DNA of 39,413 nt, from contig NZ_BOMM01000018.1 in NCBI RefSeq assembly GCF_016862195.1, forward strand, positions 1 through 39,413, written 5' to 3'. Origin of the DNA: Paractinoplanes ferrugineus (GTDB lineage Bacteria; Actinomycetota; Actinomycetes; Mycobacteriales; Micromonosporaceae). This document shows positions 26,623 through 32,536 of the stretch, piece after piece. The notes beneath the pieces are model-generated. The model was not told the DNA's origin and did no database searches. It saw nothing but the letters and a program-made list of their open reading frames with translations. Every line of letters starts with the position of its first letter. Position 1 is the stretch's first letter. The translations under genes were made by a program, and so were the position numbers.

Positions 26623-27936
26623 TCAGCTCTCGTTCAGCGTCGAGTTGATCTGGTCGTCGGCCCACTTGGCGCCGTCGGCCACCGACTTCTTGCCGGTGAT
26701 GATGTCGGTGAGCATCGTCTGCAGGACGTTGCCCTTCTCGACGTCCGCCCACTTCTCGGCGTTCGGGGTGAACCAGCTGCTCTTGGCGGCGAGCGCGGAC
26801 GGCGCGATGGCCGGGTTGTCGGTCGCGGCCTTGTCCAGCAGCGCGGTCGAGTTCGGCAGGGCGTTGGCCTTGATCAGACCGGCCATCGAGGTGCTGTCGG
26901 TGAAGTACTTGACCCACTGAGCGGCCAGTTCCTTGTTCTGGCTCTTCTCGGTGACGCCGAGGTTCGAGCCACCCAGGAACGACGGGACGTCGGGCATCGG
27001 CGCGGCCGCCAGCTTGCCCTTGACCTTGGTGTCGACCAGCGCGGAGTTCGGGTCGTTCGGGTCCTTCTTGATCTGCTCGGCGGCGCCCAGCTCCCAGGCG
27101 TTGCCGTAGAACATCCCGGCCTGGCCCTGCGCGAAGATGCCGGCCTGGTCGTTCTCGTTCTTGGTGGGGTCCGCCTTCGAGTACTTCTTGACCAGGTCGA
27201 CCCACTTCTGCAGGCCCTGGACCGAGGCCGGCTGCGAGAGCTGACCGGCCCACTTGCCGCCGTCCTGCTTCGCGATCTCCCCACCGCCGGCCTTCACCCA
27301 GGACATCGCCGAGTACCAGTACTGGCCCGGCATGTAGACGGCGCCGAACTTGGTGTCCGACTTCGACGCGACCTGCAGCTTGTCGGCGTCGGCGAGGAAC
27401 TCGTCGTAGGACTTGGGGGCGGCGGCGATGCCCGCCGACTTGAACAGGTCGGTGCGGTAGATCAGCACCCGGGCCCCGGCGTAGTAGGGCACGCAGTAGG
27501 TCTTGCCCTCGAAGTCGCAGGCGCCCTTGAGGCCGGCGAGCCAGGTGCCCGAGTTCTCGTAGTCGCCCGGGTTGATCGCGGCGAAGGCCTGGCTGAACAC
27601 GTACTTCGGGAACTCGGTGTTGCCCAGCTCGACGACGTCCGGGACGTCCGAGCCGGCGAGCGTCGCGTCCAGCTTGGTGAGGTGGTTGGCCCACTGCTGG
27701 TACTCGACGTTGACCTGGGCGCCGGTCGCGGCGGTGAACCGCTTGGAGGCGTCGTCGACGACACCCTTCCAGGCGCTCTGCGCGTCGACCATCAGCCAGA
27801 CCTTGAGGGTCTTGCCCTTGCCGTCGACCGGACCGGAAGCGGACGTCGTGGGGGAGTCATCGTCGTTGGAACCGCAGGCCGCGGCTCCGAGCAGCGTCGC
27901 CGCGAGGGCGGCGACGGCGACGAGTTGGCGCTTCAT
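26623..27936 (-). CDS. Sugar-binding lipoprotein, DasA-like
   Basis: A 437-residue CUT1 extracellular binding protein. The signal peptide MKRQLVAVAALAATLLG leads to the lipobox AAAC with C21, then a Ser/Thr/Asp linker. Family features are GKTLKVWLM, VPDVVELGNTEFPKY, YYAGARVLIYRTDLF and GNAWELGAAEQ. The overall layout recalls DasA (chitobiose) of Streptomyces, but the precise sugar cannot be read from sequence. AGGAGG lies 5 nt before the ATG. The gene for an RpiR-type regulator lies 46 bp upstream on the same strand. Confidence 0.87.
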   Translation of the reverse strand: MKRQLVAVAALAATLLGAAACGSNDDDSPTTSASGPVDGKGKTLKVWLMVDAQSAWKGVVDDASKRFTAATGAQVNVEYQQWANHLTKLDATLAGSDVPDVVELGNTEFPKYVFSQAFAAINPGDYENSGTWLAGLKGACDFEGKTYCVPYYAGARVLIYRTDLFKSAGIAAAPKSYDEFLADADKLQVASKSDTKFGAVYMPGQYWYSAMSWVKAGGGEIAKQDGGKWAGQLSQPASVQGLQKWVDLVKKYSKADPTKNENDQAGIFAQGQAGMFYGNAWELGAAEQIKKDPNDPNSALVDTKVKGKLAAAPMPDVPSFLGGSNLGVTEKSQNKELAAQWVKYFTDSTSMAGLIKANALPNSTALLDKAATDNPAIAPSALAAKSSWFTPNAEKWADVEKGNVLQTMLTDIITGKKSVADGAKWADDQINSTLNES

Positions 27937-27952
27937 CGCTTCCTCCTACAAG

Positions 27953-27960
27953 GAAATTTC
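27953..27960. promoter_or_regulatory. Candidate operator GAAATTTC before the binding-protein gene
   Basis: A perfect AT-rich 8-bp palindrome in the 46-bp gap between the regulator and binding-protein genes. RpiR/MurR-family proteins often bind GAAA/TTTC-type palindromes. It stands out in 70+% GC surroundings. Confidence 0.35.
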
Positions 27961-27982
27961 GTATGTGCGGGGATGGGAATGG

Positions 27983-28930
27983 TTAAACGGGGGTGCCGTC
28001 CTTGGCCGCCTTGTGGCCTTGGACGGCTTGTGCGGTTTTCTGAAAGGCCGCGTGCGAACGTTCGTGGGTCCGCTGCGCGACCGCGACATAGAGAAGATCG
28101 AGAACGACCAGTTGCGGGTGCCGGGCGCTGAGCGCGTCCGGCCGGAAGGTCGTCGCCTGGGTGGCGGTGTGCAGCACGATGTCGGCGAGCTCGGCCAGCG
28201 GCGAGCGGGGGAAGCTGGTCAGCGCGACGGTGGTGGCCCCCCGGCTGCTCGCCTCGGCGAGCAGCTCGATGGTCTCGCCGGTCTCGCCCGAGTGCGAGAT
28301 GCCGAGCGCGACATGGCCGGGCCGGGAGAGCGCGGCGCTCGCGAGGCCGTTGTGCACGTCGGTCCAGGCCCACACCGGCACCCCGATGCGGTGCAGGCTG
28401 AACTGCATCTCCTCGCCGACCAGCGCGCTTCCGCTGGCGCCGAAGATGTTGACCCGCGGGGCCGCCGCGATCGCCACCGCGGCCCGCTCCACCTCGGCGA
28501 GGTCGAGCAGCGCGGCGGTGTCGTGCATGGCGCGGGTGTCGGCCGCCATGATCTGCCCGAGGACCCGCCCGAGGGGGTCGCCGGGCTGGATCTCGCGCCC
28601 GATGTCCACGGTCCAGCCGGCCGAGCGGGCCCGCCCGGTCTCGGCGGCGATGCCGAGGCGCAGATCCGCGTAGCCGTCGAAGCCGAGCGCGCGGCAGAAC
28701 CGGGTGACGGTGGCCGGTGAGGTGCCGCTGCGCTCGGCGAGCTCGACGATGGTGGCCCGGGACGCCGCGGCCGGGTCGGTGAGCACCTGCTCGGCCACCC
28801 GCTTGAGCGCGCCGGTGAACTCCGGCAGCAGCGAGCGGACCCGCAGGAGCACCCCGTCCGACGGCTGGGCGTCCAGCACGAGCGAGTCGACGACCGCAGT
28901 CGGCACGGCGCCGTCCGTAGGCTCGCTCAT
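27983..28930 (-). CDS. RpiR/MurR-family transcriptional regulator (HTH + SIS domain)
   Basis: A 315-residue regulator. The N-terminal HTH_6 domain (~35-110) includes ATIVELAERSGTSPATVTRFCRALGFDGYADLRL. The C-terminal SIS domain (~150-290) binds phosphosugars: VNIFGASGSALVGEE, LGISHSGETGETIELL and ATTVALTSFPRSPLAELAD. Ligands of this family include MurNAc-6P, GlcN-6P and other phosphosugars, in keeping with an amino-sugar import operon downstream. ATG at 28930 follows AAAGGGTGG. It likely controls the whole seven-gene block and itself. Confidence 0.92.
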   Translation of the reverse strand: MSEPTDGAVPTAVVDSLVLDAQPSDGVLLRVRSLLPEFTGALKRVAEQVLTDPAAASRATIVELAERSGTSPATVTRFCRALGFDGYADLRLGIAAETGRARSAGWTVDIGREIQPGDPLGRVLGQIMAADTRAMHDTAALLDLAEVERAAVAIAAAPRVNIFGASGSALVGEEMQFSLHRIGVPVWAWTDVHNGLASAALSRPGHVALGISHSGETGETIELLAEASSRGATTVALTSFPRSPLAELADIVLHTATQATTFRPDALSARHPQLVVLDLLYVAVAQRTHERSHAAFQKTAQAVQGHKAAKDGTPV

Positions 28931-28954
28931 CGGCCACCCTTTCAGGAAGGACTG

Positions 28955-29000
28955 TTTACTGTCGCGGTAAAAGTTCTTACTAAATGGCCACCTGTGTCAA
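28955..29000 (-). promoter_or_regulatory. Probable promoter/operator of the sugar-uptake block
   Basis: TTGACA (29000-28995) is a good -35; no strong -10 stands at the right distance. Downstream, GTAAAAGTTCTTAC (28967-28980) is palindromic at 10 of 14 positions, and TTTAC (28955-28959) with GTAAA (28967-28971) forms another inverted repeat. These are candidate sites for the RpiR-type regulator. Confidence 0.4.
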
Positions 29001-29167
29001 GACTGTGGGCGAAGTTTTCAAACCGTTACCTGAGCTGCGCAGATGAACCCGCGTTACACGACAGCCACTTGACGGCCATCGATCCGGAAATGTTCTTTAC
29101 AGGGTGACCGGGCTCACTCGGACTGTTTTGTCCGGTTATGGGATAGCACTTTCAGCGGACAGCACCA

Positions 29168-29234
29168 CGCCGAAAGGAGGAGAGCGCCGGGACCGTTCGG
29201 GTGACTTCACGATCGGTCAGAAACATTCAGGCAA
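29168..29234 (+). other. Glycine-riboswitch-like sequence fragment
   Basis: CGCCGAAAGGAG (29168-29179), a hairpin closed by GACCG/CGGTC (29191-29195 with 29214-29218) and GAAACATTCAGGCAA (29220-29234) come in the order and nearly the sequence of the 3' half of a glycine aptamer. The 5' P1 strand is not convincing and no plus-strand gene follows. It may be a relic or chance. Confidence 0.2.
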
Positions 29235-29353
29235 CCCACGAAACAAGATCAACATCTTTTACCGTACGAAATGGGACCGCTCCCAACCGCACCGCGGCCG
29301 ACCCGTGGCCACGGGCCGGCCGGGCGACTCCCGCGCTGGTCAGCCCGCTTCCG

Positions 29354-29374
29354 GCCCGGCCCCGAGGGCCGGGC
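29354..29374 (-). terminator. Hairpin after murD2
   Basis: GCCCGGCCC (29354-29362) and GGGCCGGGC (29366-29374) form a perfect 9-bp stem with a 3-nt loop, about 75 nt beyond the murD2 stop codon on the minus strand. Confidence 0.55.
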
Positions 29375-29447
29375 TCCCGGCATCACCGGCGGTAATCATT
29401 CTTAACGCCGACGTCTTCCCCGCCGACTGAGCCAAGACGAAAACCGG

Positions 29448-30794
29448 TCAGGCGGACTCGCGAATCGCGGTGGCGAAGGCCTCGGACCGGTGCTCGAAGT
29501 TGCGGTAGCGGCCGTAACTGGGGGCCGCCGGGGACAGCAGGACGACCCCGCCGGCGGGGGTCAGCTTGCGGGCGAGCCGCACGGCGGCGGGCAGATCGTC
29601 GGCGTTCTCCAGCCGGACCCGGTCCAGGCCGGTGAGCGTCTCGAGGATGCGCGGACCGGAGTCGGGGATGCCGATCACGGTCAGTTCACGGTCGGCGAGG
29701 AACTCGCGCAACGGCGTGTAGTCGAGACCGCGGTCGGAGCCGCCGACGAGCACGGTGAGCGGCCGCGCCGCGTACGCCTCGATCGCGTGGATCGCCGAAT
29801 AGGGACTGGTCGAGAGGGTGTCGTCGACGAAGGTCAGCCCGGACGGGTCCTCGATCTCGGCGAGCCGGTGCGGCAGCCCCTCGAACGACTCGACGACCGC
29901 CTCCAGCTCGTCCTTGCTGCCCGGCACGTCCACCCCCAGGCCGTCCAGCACGGCCAGCGCCACGCACAGGTTGCGGCCGTTGTGGGCGCCCTTGAGATGC
30001 AGCGCCTCGCGGTGGAACAGCGGCTCGTCGCTGCAGTAGACCCAGCCGTCGTGGATGCGGAACCGGGAGTCGGTCGCCCCGGCCGGGATCGCCGGGTAGC
30101 CGTGCAGGTCGCAGACGCCCCGGACCTCGTCGCGCAGGCGCAGGTCGGAGCCGTTCACCACGATCATCTCGGGGCCGTGCCGGAGCAGGTTGAGCTTGTC
30201 CCGGTAGTACTCCCGCTCCCCGCCGTGGGCGTCGAGGTGCTCCGGGAACAACGAGGTCACCACCGCCACCCGGGGCGAGTCGGTGAGGTCGGCGCACTGG
30301 TAGCTGGACAGCTCGAGGACGTACTGCGCGGCGGGCGGCAGGTCGAGCAGCGGCACGCCGATGTTGCCGCCGAAGACGTTGGGCCGGCCGACCGCGGCGA
30401 GCAGGTGGCTGATCAGGCTCGAGGTGGTGCTCTTGCCCTTGCTGCCGGTGACGCCGATGGTCCGCGCGGCGTTGTCGGCCATCCACAGGGCGCTGCCGCC
30501 GGTGACGGTCACGCCGCGCTCGCGCAGCTCCTTCATCCACGGGTGGGTCTGCGGCACACCCGGCGAGCGGACCACCACGTCGGCGGTCACCAGGGCGGGG
30601 AAGGCGTGATCGCCGCCGGCCAGCGGGGCGATCGAGGCGAACTCGTCCCAGGGCACGGAAAGATAGTCCACGCTGTCATCGACCGCGATCAGCCGGGACG
30701 GTTTCTCCTTGGCGATCGCGTTCACCGCGGCCCGGCCCTCACGGCCCGTACCCCAGACCGCTACCGACCGGCCGTTCAGGTCTGCCAGACGCAC
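29448..30794 (-). CDS. murD2: UDP-MurNAc-L-Ala--L-glutamate ligase, MurD2
   Basis: A 448-residue Mur ligase of the MurD2 type, which adds L-glutamate rather than D-glutamate to UDP-MurNAc-L-Ala. The N-terminal Rossmann-like domain begins VAVWGTGREG. The ATP loop is GVTGSKGKST (114-123, K121), in place of the canonical MurD GTNGK form. The central domain has LELSSYQ, SLFPEHLDAHG and KGAHNGRN, and the C-terminal domain has DDTLSTSP and GGSDRGLDY. GTG at 30794 has GAGGAGG 7 nt upstream. The murL gene is divergent from it, 63 bp away; in Xanthomonas the two enzymes act one after the other to make the D-Glu position of peptidoglycan. A canonical MurD may exist elsewhere in the genome. Confidence 0.88.
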   Translation of the reverse strand: MRLADLNGRSVAVWGTGREGRAAVNAIAKEKPSRLIAVDDSVDYLSVPWDEFASIAPLAGGDHAFPALVTADVVVRSPGVPQTHPWMKELRERGVTVTGGSALWMADNAARTIGVTGSKGKSTTSSLISHLLAAVGRPNVFGGNIGVPLLDLPPAAQYVLELSSYQCADLTDSPRVAVVTSLFPEHLDAHGGEREYYRDKLNLLRHGPEMIVVNGSDLRLRDEVRGVCDLHGYPAIPAGATDSRFRIHDGWVYCSDEPLFHREALHLKGAHNGRNLCVALAVLDGLGVDVPGSKDELEAVVESFEGLPHRLAEIEDPSGLTFVDDTLSTSPYSAIHAIEAYAARPLTVLVGGSDRGLDYTPLREFLADRELTVIGIPDSGPRILETLTGLDRVRLENADDLPAAVRLARKLTPAGGVVLLSPAAPSYGRYRNFEHRSEAFATAIRESA

Positions 30795-30857
30795 GTCGAG
30801 CCCTCCTCGTCGAATCGAACTAGTATTGCCGGTCGGCCACCAGACAGGAGTTTCCGG
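30795..30857. promoter_or_regulatory. Shared divergent promoter region of murD2 and murL
   Basis: A 63-bp gap with a Shine-Dalgarno sequence at each end (for murD2 and murL) and an AT-rich centre. TAGTAT (30821-30826) is a candidate -10 for murL; it overlaps the palindrome ACTAGT. No clear -35 for either side. Confidence 0.4.
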
Positions 30858-32162
30858 GTGCAGTTCGAAGTCATGCGCTTCCCCTCGTACGCGTTCGATC
30901 CGCAGACCGGCGTGGCGACGTTCGACTACGCGCTCGAGGGCCCGGAACCGCTCGCCTTCACCGAGACGATCACCTTCCCGGTGCCCGCCGGCCGAGCCGT
31001 TCCCGAGGCGTTCCACCGGGTCCTCGACCTGCTCCACGTGGTCGCCGGGGTCAGCTACTACAAGGTCGGCGCGCCCCCGCGGGTGGTCGCCCCGCGGCCC
31101 GTCCCGCCGGCCGTGGCCGACTTCTTCACCGCGGTCTACACGCACGGCCTCGCCGAGTACGCGTATCGCAACCAACTTGCCCATGTCCTAGATCTGACTG
31201 TCGAGGTCCCGGGCGTGGCGAGCGCGGCCGAGCCGGTGGACAACTCCCAGGGCCGGCCGCTGTCCGCCGTCGGCGGCGGCAAGGACTCCATCGTCACCCT
31301 GGAGATCCTGCGCGCGGCCGGCCTGGACCCGGTGCCGTTCTCGGTGAACCCCAACCCGGTGATCAAGGCGGTGAACGCCGCCTCCGGTCTCGCCGCGCCG
31401 GCCGCCCGCCGGCAGCTCGACCCGCGGCTGTTCGAGCTCAACAAGGCCGGCGCGCTCAACGGCCACATCCCGGTCACCGCGATCAACTCGCTCATCGCGA
31501 TCGCCACCGCGGTCTGGCACGGCCTCGGCCCGGTGGTGATGTCGAACGAGCGCTCCGCCTCCGACCCCAACCTGATCTGGAACGGTCACGAGATCAATCA
31601 CCAGTGGTCGAAGGGCGTTGCCGCCGAGGGCCTGCTACGCGCGGCGGTGACCGCCCACGCCGGGCTCACGGAGCCGTACTTCTCGTTGCTCCGAAGCCTT
31701 TCCGAGCTGCACATCGCCCAGCTGTTCGCCCGGCACACCGCCTACGACGACGTCGTGACCAGCTGCAACAAGGCGTTCAAGCTGCACGACCCGACCGTGC
31801 GGTGGTGCGGCGACTGCCCGAAGTGCCGGTTCGTCTTCCTGGCCATGGCCCCGGCCATGGAGCGGTCCCGGCTCACCCACATCTTCGGTCACGACCTGTT
31901 CGCCGACCCGGCGCAGGTGCCCGGCTTCCTGGAGCTGCTCGGCATCGACGCGCACAAGCCGTTCGAGTGCGTCGGCGAGGTCGAGGAGTCCCTGGTCGCG
32001 CTGAGCATGCTCGACGACGACGCCCCGGTGCTGGTCGCGCTGCGGGCCGCGGTTCCGCCGACGGCCTGGGCGGCGGCCGATCGCGAGGCGGTGCTCGCGC
32101 CGGCCGGCCGGACGTACGTCCCCGAGGCGTACGCCAAGATCCTCGACGCCGCCCTGGCATGA
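30858..32162 (+). CDS. murL: UDP-MurNAc-L-Ala-L-glutamate epimerase, MurL
   Basis: A 434-residue enzyme that converts the L-Glu of UDP-MurNAc-L-Ala-L-Glu to D-Glu in an ATP-dependent reaction, completing the MurD2/MurL route. Recognisable MurL motifs are SAVGGGKDS (136-144, a PP-loop-like ATP motif), VMSNERSAS (228-235), NGHEINHQWSKG (242-253) and a cysteine cluster CGDCPKC (317-323). C303 lies upstream in TSCNKAF. GTG at 30858 has AGGAG 8 nt upstream. The stop overlaps the ATG of a small cupin gene (ATGA). The whole set would let the cell make peptidoglycan without glutamate racemase. Confidence 0.9.
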   Translation: MQFEVMRFPSYAFDPQTGVATFDYALEGPEPLAFTETITFPVPAGRAVPEAFHRVLDLLHVVAGVSYYKVGAPPRVVAPRPVPPAVADFFTAVYTHGLAEYAYRNQLAHVLDLTVEVPGVASAAEPVDNSQGRPLSAVGGGKDSIVTLEILRAAGLDPVPFSVNPNPVIKAVNAASGLAAPAARRQLDPRLFELNKAGALNGHIPVTAINSLIAIATAVWHGLGPVVMSNERSASDPNLIWNGHEINHQWSKGVAAEGLLRAAVTAHAGLTEPYFSLLRSLSELHIAQLFARHTAYDDVVTSCNKAFKLHDPTVRWCGDCPKCRFVFLAMAPAMERSRLTHIFGHDLFADPAQVPGFLELLGIDAHKPFECVGEVEESLVALSMLDDDAPVLVALRAAVPPTAWAAADREAVLAPAGRTYVPEAYAKILDAALA

Positions 32163-32536
32163 CCGGCGAGATCTACGTCGGCAAGGCCGATGTCGATGCT
32201 CCGCAGGAGCGAGGCTGGCTGGTCGGGCACTTCCTGCCCGGCACCGACGCCCGGCACAGCACCGACGTCGAGATCAAGTGGGGGCGGCACCCGGCCGGCG
32301 AACGGCGCGGCGAATGGGCGCGCAACGAACGGCGCACCGCCGTCCTCGTGCTGATCAGCGGCCGCTTCCAGATGATCTTCGAGGAACGCACGGTGGTGCT
32401 CGCCGAACCCGGCGACTACGTGCTGTGGGGGGTGGGCGTCGACCACACCTGGTGGGCCGAGGCCGAGTCGGTGGTGCTGACCTGCCGCTGGCCGTCCGTG
32501 CCCGGTTACGCCGTGCCCTACTCCGGGGCGTCGTGA
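32159..32536 (+). CDS. Small cupin-like protein coupled to murL
   Basis: A 125-residue single-domain protein with a cupin-like beta pattern: LVLISGRFQMIFEERTVVLAEPGDYVLWGVGVDHTWWA. The His in GVDHTWW and acidic residues could form part of a metal site, but the full HxH...E...H set is not present. I recognise no named family. The ATG overlaps the murL stop by 4 bp, so synthesis is coupled to MurL. The gene converges with, and overlaps by 19 bp, the end of the minus-strand globin/reductase gene. A role with MurL is inferred only from coupling. Confidence 0.8.
   Translation: MTGEIYVGKADVDAPQERGWLVGHFLPGTDARHSTDVEIKWGRHPAGERRGEWARNERRTAVLVLISGRFQMIFEERTVVLAEPGDYVLWGVGVDHTWWAEAESVVLTCRWPSVPGYAVPYSGAS

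Larger units (their letters stand above)
28931..29447. other. 517-bp intergenic region, AT-richer than its surroundings
   Basis: It separates the regulator gene start from the murD2 stop. Seen in it are a TTGACA (29000-28995, minus strand) and near-palindromes next to the regulator gene, GAAGTTTTC at 29011-29019, an inverted repeat CGGAC-N6-GTCCG (29119-29134), a glycine-riboswitch-like stretch on the plus strand (29168-29234) and the hairpin after murD2 (29354-29374). A plus-strand frame is open at 29104-29430, but I do not think it codes. Confidence 0.6.

Noticed and set aside
29104..29430. 108-codon plus-strand frame in the large gap (GTG start)
   Set aside because: No Shine-Dalgarno sequence, no recognisable motif, mixed composition, and it runs through hairpins and the glycine-riboswitch-like stretch. 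A real small gene cannot be excluded.
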